DNA of 64,000 nt. Origin: Graphilbum fragrans. Its lineage: Eukaryota > Ascomycota > Sordariomycetes > Ophiostomatales > Ophiostomataceae. This document shows, in pieces, positions 22,949 to 35,185 of this stretch. Positions within the stretch are counted from its first letter, which is position 1. The number at the start of each line of letters is the position of its first letter. The stretch covers positions 678,225 through 742,224 of the forward strand of contig LLKO01000001.1 in NCBI GenBank assembly GCA_001513895.1, given 5' to 3'. The translations under genes were made by a program, and so were the position numbers. Under the pieces are notes generated by a model. That model did not search any database, was not told the DNA's origin, and worked only from the letters and a program-made list of their open reading frames with translations.

Positions 22949-25900
22949 ATGGCATTCGGGGCGGGAGGCTTTGGCGGCTTCGGCCAGCAAAACCAGACTT
23001 CGAGTGGATTTGGGGGCTTTGGAGCCACGAACAACAACGCTTCTACCGGTATGTAACTTGTTCATTTTCTTGCTATTCTAGCTCACTCGCGACTGTTTTT
23101 GGTTGATGTTTGCTTGGTGATTTACGCGTCTTGGTGCTGTGTTTTTTGCCCTCGATTTTCCAGGCCGCAGTGCGGACACGAGACACGGCCATGGTGTCTT
23201 GAGAACATATTCTATGCATCCTACCTGTTGTTTGTTTTTTTGCCGTGTTTCTTATGGATGGCGCCGAGACGAGTTTTCCACTCCCATACTCTTTCTCGCG
23301 CCTGGTTTTTCCTTGGTGTCTCTTTTTCATCTCATCTTCAAAAAAGACAGCAACGGAACTAACGAGATCTCTCTTCCCTTTCCTCTTTGTTTGCTTTCCA
23401 GGTTTCGGCACTACCACAAATGCATTTGGCAATAACCAAGGCACGGGCAACAGCCTTTTTGGTGGCGGCAGCACCGGCGGTTTTGGGTCGACAGGCGGTA
23501 TGGCTCTCCAAACCTTGTTCGCCTCAGGCTCTTCTGCATGCGTTTTCGTTCTTGCTGTTTTTGCCCTTGTGCTGTTTCTTGTCTTTTTGTTGGCTCTGCT
23601 TTGTTCTTGCGTTGTCTGCCTTGCTGTGTACCTGCTTTTTTTTCCCCTGCGTTCTCTCTAGGCCAAGGTGGCAAACCCGCCGTTTTGTATAGTATAGGAA
23701 CTAACTACTTTTCACGTGGATACAGGCGGCTTCGGCTCTTCTGGGACGGGAGCTTTCGGTGCGAAGCCAGCGTTTGGTGCCACGACGACTGCCGGCGGCG
23801 GTCTATTCGGCGGCTCCACGACAACCACGGCAGGAAACACGTTTGGATCTGGTGGCGGCTTTGGTTCGACGACGAATACCGCGGCTGCATCGCCATTTGG
23901 TGGAGGCGGCACGTCGCTGTTCGGCGCCAGTAAGCCTGCTTTCGGCGCAAGCACATCGGGCGGCGGCATGTTTGGCAATAACAACGCTGCAAGCCCAGCA
24001 TTTGGCACATCTACGCCAGCATTCGGTGCTACCGCGAACCCAGGGATTGGCACTAACGTTGGCGATCCTCCCGGAACCGCGGCGGTCGCCTTTACGCCCT
24101 TTGTCGAAAAGGAGGCCGCGTCCGGCCAGCAGACGAGCTTCCAGAACCTCTTGTTTATGGACGCCTACAAGAAGTGGTCAGCCGAAGAGCTGCGCCTGGC
24201 AGACTACAACCAGGGCCGCCGTTACGGCAACACTACGGGCACTGGCGCCTTCGGTGTAGGCTCCAACTTTGGAGGCTTCGGGGCCAACAACACAGCACCC
24301 ACGACTACCGGCGGAGGCGGTCTGTTTGGCAACTCGAACACCACGAACGCCTTTGGCGCGACGGCCAACAACACCACTGGAAGTGCGTTTGGCGGAGCCA
24401 CTGGCGGTCTGTTTGGCAACAAGTCGGCAACCACGGGCAGCCTGTTTGGCAGCACGACGACCCAGCCGGCGCAAACAGGTGGCCTTTTTGGCGGCGGCGC
24501 GACTGGTGGCTTTGGGTCTGGCACTACTGGCGCGTTTGGCACCTCGAACAACACCACTACGCCTGCTGCCGGTGGACTGTTTGGGAACACGGCGGCGCAG
24601 CAGAAGCCTGCCGGTGGATTTAGCTTTGGCACCGGCGGCACGACGACTGGGTTCGGCAATGCTACGACGTCGACTCCCTTCGGGACAAACAACGCCTCTT
24701 CTACGACGGGCGGCAGCCTGTTTGGCGGCCAAACCGCCACAAACACGGCCACACCAACCGGTGGCGGTCTGTTCGGCAACACGGCACAGACCGGAACGAC
24801 GACTGGATTTGGCAGCACAGGCTCCGGATTTGGCGCTCAGGCCCAAACGGGCGGCGGCCTCTTTGGGCAGAAACCTGCAACGGGCGGGCTATTTGGCTCA
24901 ACAACGACCACGCCTGCTGCTAGCACGGGTACTGGTGGCGGGCTATTTGGCAGCGCTCAGGGCTCTCGCTTTGGCACCAATACCGCCCCGACGACTGGCG
25001 GTCTCTTCGGCGTAAAGCCCGCTGCGGCACCGGGCGGCGGTCTCTTCGGCGGCGCAACAGCTCAGCCCGCGGCAGCCACCACCGGCGGCTTGTTCGGCGG
25101 TCAAGCAGCTCAGCCAGCAGCAGCAACAACGGGGGGCGGTCTGTTCGGTGGCAGCTTGGGCCAGCCCCAGCAAAAGCCGTCCCTCTTTGGCACCACGTCG
25201 GCGACGACAGGCTCGCTCTTCGGCGGTCAGCCTGCCGCTCAGCCGGCCTCAACGGGCTTTTTTGGCCAGAGCGCGGCCGCTCCTCAGCAGCAGAGCACGC
25301 CTTTTGGTGGTTCTTTTCTCGGCGGCGCCTCCACGCAAGGTGGCGGGTTGGGCGCGTCGCAGGGCCTGACCACAAGCATTGGCGATGCTGGCGCCTACGG
25401 CGCACCGGCGTTGTTCCAGAGCTTGGCTACCGCGGAGGTCCAGAACCCAGGGCCTCTGGTGACGCCTCTATCAGTGAACAAGTCGAGAACATCGCGGCGC
25501 AGCTCCATCCTGCCCCTCTACAAGATGAACCCCAGCTCGGCCACCAAGTTTGCTACACCCCAAAAGCGTGGCGGCTATGGACTGTCATACAGCGCGTTTG
25601 GCACACCCACCAGCGTTTCGAGCGCTGCCAGCACTCCAGGCAGCATTGGCCCCAGCCTGTTTGCGGGCAGCATTGGCCGTGGTCTTGGTAAGAGCATTTC
25701 GACGAGCAATCTGCGCCACACGTACACCACGGAGGACAACGGTGTTTTCCTACCGGGGGCTTTCTCGGCCAGCTCCGGCTCGCGTCACTATGGCAGCATG
25801 GGTGGCAGCAAGAAGCTGGTGATCAACCGTGACATGCGGACAGACCTGTTTACGACGCCGAGCAAAGTCCGAGACAAGAGCCTCGCGCCCCTGGCGGCGC

Positions 25901-28900
25901 CAGAGGGACCTTTTGTGGACGGCGGCAGCACGCGCAAACTGACGAAGCGCGTCAGCTTCGACACGACGACCGGCAGCAATGGCACTGGCTCTGCCGACAG
26001 CCACGGCAGCGCCAACGGCGAAACAGACCTGGGCTACCTTCGCCCTACCAACCGCAGCACATCGGCCACGCCTGGATCTGGGTCTGGATCTGGATCTGGA
26101 TCCGGTTCTGCTTCGTTGAACAACGGAGGCGCAAAGGGCAGCGCCAGCTCCTCGGCGGCAGCCTCGCCAGCAGCGACCAACGGCGACCCCGCGCCCGAAA
26201 TGGAACAGGTGTCTGGCAAAGAGCTGGCGATCGTGCACGAGGAAGACGGGTCGCCGGTTGTGGCTCGCTGCATCCCCGATGATTACCACATCATGAACAT
26301 GGAGCCCGGCGAGTACTGGATGTCGCCTTCCAAGGAGGCCATCGAGAAGATGAACCGGGTCCAGCGGCAGCAAGTGGCCAACTTTGTGGTGGGCCGCACC
26401 AACATTGGCCAGGTGCGGTTCCGTGTTCCTGTAGATCTCACCAAGATTGATCTAGACTCGATCATGGGCGGCATTGTCGACCTTGTGGTGCGGTCAGCCA
26501 CAGTGTATCCGGACAAGCACGCCAAGCCCCCTGTTGGCCAGGGCCTCAACGTGCCGGCTGAGATCACCCTGCTGCACACCTGGCCCCGTGTTGGCCCCAA
26601 TGCCTCGGCCGCTCGGTTCCGCAAGCACCTGGCGCTCCTCAAGGCCGTTCCCGACACCACTTTTATCACGTACGACGAGAAAACGGCCGCCTGGATCTTC
26701 ACCGTGGAGCATTTCACCACGTACGGCCTCGATTACAGCGACGACGAGACGGACGCCGATATGGAGGGGGACGCAGAGGTCTCCAAGGTGTCCGCTGTCG
26801 CCGCCGAGCCAGAGGTCGCTTCTCCTGTCAGCCGTGCGACCCCTGCTGCTGAGGCTGCCGCCGAAGCAGTGCAGGTACGCCGCCGCCAGCACGTCCAAGT
26901 GCCTGGCGCTTTCGACAACATGGGCGACTACGACAACTACGATGGCGAGGACGACGAGGATATCACCCCACAGCAGTCTTTTTTATCTAGTCGCTCCGCG
27001 GAAATAGGTTCCCTGGCCGTGGCGCCGGTCGACGCGACTGGCTACGGCGACGAAATGGAACTCGGAGAGGATGACCTGCTGGAGGACGGGCATGAGGCGG
27101 CCCACTTCTCCCTGGAGCATCCCACCGCGGAGCATGGCTTTGACAGCCTCGATAACTCGCCACCCTTCCACCACGACCTAGCATCCATAGCTGCTCCGGA
27201 GACATCTGCTGGTATTATGCGTGCTCGGCTCCGGGCGATCAAGGAGTCCAACACGCCGCTCAAGGTCCAGGTGGCAGAGGGCGACAACTGGGTGGACATG
27301 CTGCAGAAGACGGTCAGCCCCCAGAAGCGTGACCGTGCTGCTCTGCGGGCAATGGGCGAGTCGGATGCCGTTAGCCAGCCAGTATTGGCGCGCAGCACGG
27401 CTCAGTTCGGCAAGAAGTCGGCCATGGCCCAAAAGCGCGTGCAGGAAGACAACGCGGGCTTTGCCACGAGCATCGACCTCATGAACTCGCTTTTTGAAAA
27501 GGCCAAGGCGCCCCCTACAGCCCAGGAGCCTCAGCCCATGACGGCGGCCAAGGGATTTGTGAAGGTCGGTGGCACCCTGCTCGTCCAATAATGAACAGCA
27601 CGTTCCTTATTTTGCCCTCATCCCCTTTGCATTCATGTTCCTTTATCCCCCCGACACCATTCATTCTACAACCATGTACCTTGCCACACTTTGCCTCCAA
27701 CCCACTTTTCCCAATCAAAGATTCACCATTCCTTTCATCTCTGTTGCACAAAAAGAATTGTTTTGGTAACTGGCATTGGAGTTGGCGTGCCTTTTTTTTG
27801 GACGATTTTTGCTTCCCCATGTCTTGCTGTGTACCTTAATCATAATCCAATGTATTGATGCAACGCCCAAAATAAAACAAGAAAACCATACAAAAAAGAG
27901 TGCAAGTGCTAAAACCTGATTTTTTAGTGGGCATACAATCGGCACAACAAGCAAATCGATGAGGACGAAGCCAATATGGATCCCGTTGAGCGGGCGTATC
28001 ACGAGTCGATGAAGCCAGCATGGCTTGCGGACGGCGCATGCATTGTTGCAGACGACGACGAATACGACAACGGCACCAACGAAGCTATGCTTAAGCGTGT
28101 TCACATCTTTGCGCCCAGTCCTGCTGGTGAACATGTACGTGGTTGACGGGATATAAAAAAAAGCGAAAACAAATTTGAAAATGTGAAAAGCCAAAAAAAA
28201 CCCCAAAACTAATCAATCGATAGGATGCTTTCGATAGCCTCGTCGACCATAAAGAGTGTGTAGACATCGAGCTCACTCATGGTGTGCCTGGCGTGTCGAC
28301 TCGCCGCATTCCTTCCATCAAGGAATTTGCCTCGTCGTGCGAGCATGCCAACCGGCGGCGTCCTTCGACAGCCGATGCGACGACCAAGCTCCTGGGGTCG
28401 TATGAACAGTCCGTCTGGGAGCTTGCATCAGTACTTTTCGATGCCGGCGAGGCGTCCCAGCGGCGCGAGAATCTGAGCCGGTTCTGGGCTAAGCTTGTTC
28501 GCGACGAGTCGGCCGCCGAGGCGTTGGGAGAGGTGCCGTCGCTGGAAGAAAAGGCGGTGACGCACCTATCGCGCCATCAGATATCTGAAGCTTGCCGTGC
28601 TCTTGTCGACAGCAAGAATCTCAAGGCAGCCACGCTGGTGTCGCTCATCGGCAGCAGTGATGCGTTCAAAAAGGACATGCGTGAGCAGCTGGAGGACTGG
28701 CAGCAGGGCGATGTGCTGGCGGAATTCAGCGTGCCGCTGCGGTCCATCTACGCGATTCTAGCCGGCAGCGTGTCCGTGTGCCAAGGCAAAAAGGGCAGCG
28801 GCGCTGAGAACCGGGTGAACACAGTGGTGATTTCGGACTGGTTCGGCCTGGACTGGAAGCAGGCGTTTGGTCTGCGGCTCTGGTACGGCATTGCGGCGGG

Positions 28901-30202
28901 CGAGGGCATCGACGTGGCTGTGGCCAAGTTTGTGGAGGACCTAGAACAGGGCCGGGTGCCGAAGCCCCGGCCATGGTATACAAACCAGCGCGACGTGGCT
29001 ATCCATTGGGCCGATCCGCAGCGCGAGCAGCGCGAAGACCTACTGTTCGGGCTCCTCAAGGTGGCCGCTGGCCTCGCACGGCTGGAGGACGTTCTGGCGC
29101 CGGAAAACGCGCAGCCGTCGCCGTTCCGGTACCGTCTCTGCTGGCAGCTCAGCCAAGTGCTCGCGGCGGCACCAGATCTGCCTGCGAAGGCGAAGCTGAC
29201 GCGGGAGAAGTCGGATGCGCTCACGAGCGCGTATGCGGCCGAAGTGACATCTCACAGCGCGTCTCTCGACGAGGTGGACGACAGCTGGGCCCATGCGATC
29301 TGGGTGCTGCTGCATCTGTCGGACCAGCTGTCGCGGCTGCAGGCGATCCAAGACGTGCTGGGCCGGCACATCGGGCAGCTGTTTGTGCACGCCAGCCGCT
29401 CACACCACTCGGAAGCACGATCACAGGCACGCGAGGTGCAGCTGTACGAGCAGCTGGTGGACGAGCTCAAGATCCCGGCGACGTGGGTGTGGCAGGCGGC
29501 GGCGCTGTATTGGCGCAACCAGCTGACGCAGCCGGCGCTCGAGGCCGAATGCCTGCTGCGGGCCAGCGCCTTCACGGACGCCCACCGCCTCTTCGTGCAC
29601 CAGCTGGCTCCCCGGGCCATTGTCGAGCGCCAGTACGGCGAGATGGCCGAGATGCTGGCCAAGCTGCAGCCGCATCGCCACGAGATCTCGGACTGGCCGC
29701 TCGGCGGCGAGGTGTACGCGCGGTTTCTCGATCTGCTGAAGCTACAGCAGCAGCGGCAACACGGCGGCAGCGGGACTGGCGTCGGCAGTGGTGGCAACAC
29801 AGAATCTGCCGGAGCGTCTGGAGCAAGAACCCGGGGCCAGCAGCAACAAGCCAAGGCCGGGGCCGAACAGATCTCGGCACAGCTGGCCGGCGTGGTGGAG
29901 TCGCTGGTGACGAGCCTGCCGGCGATGTACGACAACGCCAGTGACGCCGGGCCGACGGAGGTGGCAGCCATTACGGAGATGGCGGATGCTGTGGCCAGAG
30001 AGACCATGGCGCTGGCCCACAAGGGGAGGGTGAGTGGCTTTGACAGCGTGTTTGTGCTGCCTTTTTTACGTGGCCAAGAGCTAACTTTTGCTAGATGGAC
30101 TTGACCAAGATCTCTCGGCTACCCCTGACCGAAGACCGGCGGCTGCGGTATTCTAGCGACCTAGCATTTGCTCACTACCGGGAGGTGATGGGGGTGCACT
30201 GA
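22949..30202 (+). CDS. Nup98-Nup96 nucleoporin precursor (Nup145/Nup189/SonB type)
   Basis: Exons 22949-23048, 23402-23497, 23726-27564, 27928-28134, 28224-30029 and 30095-30202 encode 2051 aa. An N-terminal GLFG/FG region is interrupted by a Gle2-binding (GLEBS-like) segment at about 190-235 (FQNLLFMDAYKKWSAEELRL). The autopeptidase domain at about 890-1070 ends in HFTTYGL, where self-cleavage is expected after Phe1062, giving Nup98 (permeability barrier, mRNA export) and Nup96 (Y-complex scaffold). The Nup96 part carries the alpha-helical domain WFGLDWKQAFGLRLWYG. The 363-nt intron 3 joins GFVK to WAYNRHNKQIDEDE; the AAG/GTCGGT donor is weak, so the junction is the least certain splice. A stop follows eight codons into this intron. 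Introns 1 and 2 (353 and 228 nt) are also long for this locus. Confidence 0.93.
26073..26108 (+). repeat. 6-bp GGATCT-type repeat encoding Gly-Ser run
   Basis: About six imperfect hexamers give a (GS)6 linker between the FG region and the autopeptidase domain of the Nup98-96 precursor. Confidence 0.8.
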
Positions 30203-30800
30203 GCTACGGAGAGGGGAGGAGACGAAGAGAAGAAGAGAAGACATAAAACATCAAATCTCATTGACAGTTGGCACTCCGTGTGTGTATAATTTCTGTAGAC
30301 CTAGGTGGGATCGGGGCAGAGAGCAGATTGGGAGAGAAGGACGAAATACAAGGACAGAGGAAGAGGAGGAATTTGGCCACGAGCCTCAGAAGGGATCTGC
30401 AGCATCACTGGAACTGAAAAGGAAGGCATGGACAGCGGCGTAAAGTGTACGAGAGAAGCCTGTAGATAGATCGCCTACCAGATAGTTGTATTCACAATGT
30501 TGCGTATCAGTGTCAGGATGCAGATGCCAGTGTTCAACGAGTGTCACAGTGAAGCAGAACTTGTCGCCCATCAGACAGTTGCCTCTATTGAATGCTAGCA
30601 CAAAACCAAGGAAATCCAGAGAGCCAGAGAGCTCAAAAACACGCAAGACAGCCTACAAAAGGGACCAAAGACACAGAAATCATACAGCCGTGAACATGCT
30701 GGATCGAAGCGATCGTATAGGTAGCCCGGCCCGGCGAGTCCGGTTTGTTCTCCCAATAGAGTTCCCTGCTTCCACTCATGCCTACGCCTCCTCTTGTTGC
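30203..30800. other. Convergent 3' flanks of Nup98-96 and PEX11
   Basis: 598 bp between two convergent stop codons. No gene or motif seen; probably the two 3' UTRs. Confidence 0.6.
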
Positions 30801-31667
30801 TTAGGCCGTCTTCTTCCACTGGTTGTAGAGGCCGATCAGACTGCTGACGGTGCCGCAGAGGCCAACGAAGCCGTCGTCGAAACCGACCCAGCCGAGACTC
30901 GACGTGGTGATGGTGAGATCGCAGGCGTCGCAGAGCAGCTGCAGCTGGCTGGCAGCGCGTTCCCTATTGGAGTTAGGAATGATCAGAAGAGCAGAATTGG
31001 AGGGACAGAATAGGAGGACTGGGGGCAGAATAGGAGACAGAATAGGAGGAACACAATAGGAGGAGAAAAAAGCTCACATGGCAATCCGCTTGCTCTCGAC
31101 GACGCCCTCGCCGTCTTTGCGGTCAACGCGAGCCTCGCGCTCCCGCAGGCGCCGCAGGGCATAGGCCTGGGCCACAATGGAAAACAAGATGCCGGCCGTC
31201 CACAGGCGGTTGGCTTCGCGGCGCAGACGCACGGCACGCGCGCGATTTGCGAATTTCTTGACGCCCAGCGCCTCGGGCAGCAGCACCAGGTCCAGCGTAA
31301 GGTACCCGGCATAGCTCAGCTGGCGGCCGACAGTGGCGTAGTAAAGCAGGGCGTCGCCGGGGCTGACACGGCCGTAGGCCGCACCGGCTTTGGCGGCCGG
31401 ATGGGCAGCCGCCACCACAGCCGCGGCCTTGATGTGCTCGACGTTTTTGCCGGCCGTCAGCAGCTTGCGGGCCTTGGCGAGCACGGCGCGGAGGGCCTCC
31501 CAGGGCGCGATTTCGGCGGGCGTGGCATTGGTCCGCAGGCGGTACCAGACGTAGAAGCGGGCAAAGTACTGGAGGGTGCGCATCATCTTGTCGCGGCCGA
31601 CAGTAGTGGCGGCGAAGCGCAGATAATGGGCCACCGTAGGGTGGTAGACAAGAGTGTCGGCGACCAT
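30801..31667 (-). CDS. PEX11: Peroxisomal membrane protein PEX11
   Basis: Exons 31078-31667 and 30801-30963 encode 250 aa. PEX11 remodels and elongates the peroxisome membrane before division. Seen are the N-terminal amphipathic-helix region (RDKMMRTLQYFARFYVWYRL, about 28-47), a hydrophobic centre and the C-terminal family block LGWVGFDDGFVGLCGTVSSLIGLYNQW across the intron junction (RIAM/ERAASQLQLLCDACDL). The start MVADTLVYHPTVAHYLRF is the family start. The intron (30964-31077) holds a short GGAGNACAGAATAG minisatellite. Splicing is needed because exon 1 meets TGA just past its donor. Confidence 0.95.
31005..31066. repeat. GA-rich minisatellite in PEX11 intron
   Basis: Repeated AATAGGAG/ACAGAATAGGAG units on the plus strand, entirely inside the PEX11 intron. 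Confidence 0.7.
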
Positions 31668-33490
31668 GATGAGGACGTAGGCGGCGCCGAGGGTAGCGAG
31701 GACGGCGAAAGAGGAGGACAACAAACCGAGCTATGTCGATGAGGGTGCGCGGCCGGACTATAGGTCGAGCCGGAAGATGAAGCCGATGATGTTTCGTTGG
31801 GCGGCAATTGAAAAATCGAGACGATGCGGAGACAGCCAGATCCAGAGAAGACCGGAGGAGAAGACGGACAGGAGGACGGAAGACGAACGGAGCAAGACGG
31901 GGCCAGAACGAGGTAAGAATAGGATAGAATCGAAAAAAAAGAGGACGGCAAGAGGCGGAGGAAGACACGGAAATGGCGCCGTGCGTGCCCTGCAATAGCA
32001 ATGTCGCGATAGTAATATTATGGGGGCGTGCTGTCTGGGCTGCAGGATCACAAGGGAAACTTGCGCTGGGCTAACTTTTTAGCTTTCCCCGGGGGGTAGT
32101 TCACGAAAGGCACCAAAGTCTCGGCTGTGGTGGGTGGCTCCTTCCCCCGACCCCCTCACGAATCAAGTCTCACACTGTTTCGAGGCAGCTGGGCCGTCGC
32201 CTCGCTATCTCACCGCGTTAGCACATGCCGAGGTCTGGCTGGGGCTGCCGGCACGACCTAGGCGAGAGCCGGTGCGCTCCTGTGATTGGTGCCTGGAACA
32301 TAAGGCAAGCAGAAAGGCCACCGGTATGTGCAATGCAGATACAGAGGACGCGCTATGCACTTAGACCGTTATGCGTCTATTGCGTGTACTGGGCTGACTC
32401 GTCGCCTCGGAAAAGCACGGCCTAGGGCGCTGTCGCTCGGGACATTGTCCGACGGCCACAGGGTCTCGTCCTTTCTCCCGACTAGCCATCTCGTGCCTCG
32501 CCCTGCCCCACCTGCTTCCCCAGTCTCGGGCCAATGTGCTTGGTTTGCCAGCGCCCGTCCCGGAAAATCCTCTTTGCCATCAATCAACTGCCAGCACGGA
32601 TTCCCCTCGACCGGCGCACCAGCGCAGAGAGCGGGATCTCGACCAAGTTCCATTTTACGTGTTGGGCTTAGCGGGCAGGTCGTTGGGCAACCCTGCCATT
32701 GCTATCGAGGCTGGGGTGTAGCCTTTTGGTCGTCCCCATTCCTGTCTACCTATGCCGGTCCGCAAGCCGGGACAAATAGCCGTGACATGAGGCCTCTGCC
32801 GATGCGAGAGATGGTGTCGTCCGAGTTTGCTCCGCGCCTGTCCTGGTTTTTCGCACGACAGGCAATGCATTGTGCGCTCGCCGTGCTGGGGTTGGCCCTC
32901 TTTATGTATTTCAAAGTGTCTGGCATGTGTAAGTACTCCCCGCATAGCTCCTTCCCCTCAATCCAGGCCCTTTGTCATCCGCCTACACCCGCGCCTGCCC
33001 CGCGTGACTGCCGGCTACTCAGTCCCCTTTGTGCGGCCGATCACATATGTAAGATACTCGTAGACGTATGATGCAGCGTAGACGTATGCGAGCAGTACAG
33101 GTGATTCCTACACATGCGTGCCTTACCATACCAGACAACCGGTCGTAGTGTCTCCCTCCGCTAGCACTTCTCCGCACCCACAGCTCCTTTCTCTGGAACT
33201 CCACTACCGGCGTTCTGCTGGGTTTCGGCTATAGAAGCTGTTCATGGGCCAGCCGTTTTCGTTTGCCATCCCGGCCCCGACAATAAGAGCTAGAAGACGT
33301 CCGCCCCTGTTTCTCCCTGGCGAGTTATTCCGGATCATCGTGACACATTGTCGAGTACGTCATTGGCAGGAGAATACGCTGAGCAACCTCGTCCACCGCA
33401 ATCCTGAACAAGGCACACACGACACAAGAAAGACAAACACATCAGAAACACAGAAAGAGAACAGCACAGAAAGACAAGCACATCATCAAG
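31668..33490. promoter_or_regulatory. Divergent intergenic region PEX11 / FBP1
   Basis: Holds the PEX11 promoter and the promoter and leader of fructose-1,6-bisphosphatase. The last 90 bases before the FBP1 start are CA/GA-rich with no T runs, typical of a fungal leader. A 247-codon open frame at 32328-33071 has no motif and is not called. Confidence 0.5.
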
Positions 33491-34590
33491 ATGGCGGCCA
33501 ACGAGAATGGCAACGGGCCTATCCCGGAGCAGATCAATACCAACATCGTCACCCTCACACGCTTCCTGACCGAAGAGCAGGTCAAGCACAAGGAAGCCAC
33601 CGGCGACTTCACGTACGTGCCTCTCACTCTCTTTCTCTCCCTCTCTCTCGCTAACAATGCAGACTCCTTTGCCACGCTCTACAGTTCTCCTTCAAGTCCA
33701 TTGCCTACTACATCCGGCGGGCGACCCTGATCAACCTGACCGGTCTGGCCGGCTCGTCCAACACGACGGGCGACGAGCAGAAGAAGCTGGACGTGATTGC
33801 CAACGACCTGTTCATTGATGTGATGCGGTCGTCGGGCCGCTGCAATCTGCTGGTCTCCGAAGAGGAGGAGAACGTCATCTTCTTCAACGAGAACGGCGCC
33901 AACCCCAACGCTCGCTACGCTGTGGCCTGCGACCCCATTGACGGCAGCTCGAACCTCGACGCCGGCGTGTCGGTCGGCACCATTTTCGGCATTCACAAGC
34001 TGGCCGAGGGCTCCACGGGCACCGCCGCCGACATTCTGAAGCCCGGCACCGAGCTCGTGGCCGCCGGCTTCACCATGTACGGCGCGTCGGCGCAGCTGGT
34101 CATCACCATGCGCGGCGGCAGCGTCAACGGCTTCACGCTCGACAACGGCCTCGGCGAGTTCATCCTCACCCACCCCAACATGCAGCTACCGCGCACGCGC
34201 ACCATCTACTCCGTCAACGAGGGCAACTCGCTGTACTGGGAGGACAGCGTGCAGAAGTACTTCGCCTCGCTCAAAGAGGCCCAGCCCGCCAACGGCAAGC
34301 CCTACAGCGCCCGCTACATCGGCAGCATGGTCGCCGACGCCTACCGCACCCTGCTCTACGGCGGCATCTTTGCCTACCCGGCCGACAAGAAGAGCCCCAA
34401 GGGCAAGCTGCGCATCCTCTACGAGTGCGCGCCCATGGCCATGGTGTTTGAGAACGCGGGCGGCCAGGCCGTCAACTCGCAGATGGAACGCATGCTCGAG
34501 GTCGTCCCGGAGCACATCCACGACCGCTCTGGCATCTTCATGGGCAGCTACGACGAGGTCGAGAAGGTCAAGGCCTTCCACAAGAAGTAG
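33491..34590 (+). CDS. FBP1: Fructose-1,6-bisphosphatase
   Basis: Hydrolyses fructose-1,6-bisphosphate to fructose-6-phosphate, the committed step of gluconeogenesis, in the cytosol. Exons 33491-33612 and 33663-34590 are joined over a 50-nt intron (GTACGT..GCTAAC..CAG) and encode 349 aa, the usual size. The metal-binding signature DPIDGSSNLDAG is at about 131-142, SEEEENVIF (metal/AMP region) precedes it, and GKLRILYECAPMAMVFENAGG is the conserved C-terminal substrate block. The start MAANENGNGPIPEQINTNIVTLTRF lies in a good context. In fungi the gene is normally glucose-repressed; no repressor site was established here. Confidence 0.97.
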
Positions 34591-35185
34591 GGGGGAACAC
34601 AAGGATACGGGTTCAGGATGCAGATGGAAGGTCGAGGAGGGGACATAGAAGGACCGACTCTTCAACGAATGGACAACGGGCTTGAATTGGACGCAACAAT
34701 GGGCAGATTGGAACTAGATTGGACTGAGTTTTGCATATGAGGCATCTTGTCATGTATTGAATGGGCAGCGTAATCCAAAACATTACAAATCCCGGCTCCG
34801 CTGGACGCATGCTCGACAGGCCATCACTCCCGACTCCTGAGAACCGGCCACGACGCAAAGATACGAGTTTGGCTATCCGGGGGGGTGTCATTGACACCCG
34901 CTGCAACACCCGCAATTTGCCCGGCCACGAATCAGATCGCACAGACACCCTTGCATCAGCAACACCCGATTCGCCCCATCGACGTTCAGCCAACGACCCT
35001 CCCGTCATGGAGAGCGTTGGCTCAGTCGAGCGAAGTAGGGCAGCATATATGTAGGCGCCTGGCGCCCTCTTCCGCTTCGGTGCCCTCGCTCTTCTCTTCT
35101 CTCAATCCGTCCACTTCCCCTCTTCCAGCCTTCCCCACATTCAGCCGCCTCCTCCTCCTCCTCTTCTTCTTCTCTGCACGCCACC
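34591..35185. other. Intergenic, promoter of the P450 gene
   Basis: 595 bp, no gene. The final 120 bases are C/T-rich (CCTCCTCCTCCTC then CTTCTTCTTC) before the P450 start, which sits in a strong CCACCATGG context. Confidence 0.55.

Noticed and set aside
23158..23230. Possible extra exon after TTTTCCAG inside the first Nup98 intron
   Set aside because: The encoded residues are not FG-like, and the simple exon 1 to exon 2 join continues the GFG pattern in frame.
27565..27591. TAA at 27589 as the true end of a Nup98-only gene
   Set aside because: Downstream coding sequence clearly continues as Nup96 and can be joined in frame; kept as a possible retained-intron isoform instead.
32328..33071. 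247-codon open frame (+) in the FBP1 upstream region
   Set aside because: No family motif, Pro/Ser/Arg-rich composition typical of chance frames in GC-rich DNA, and other frames of the same DNA are equally open.
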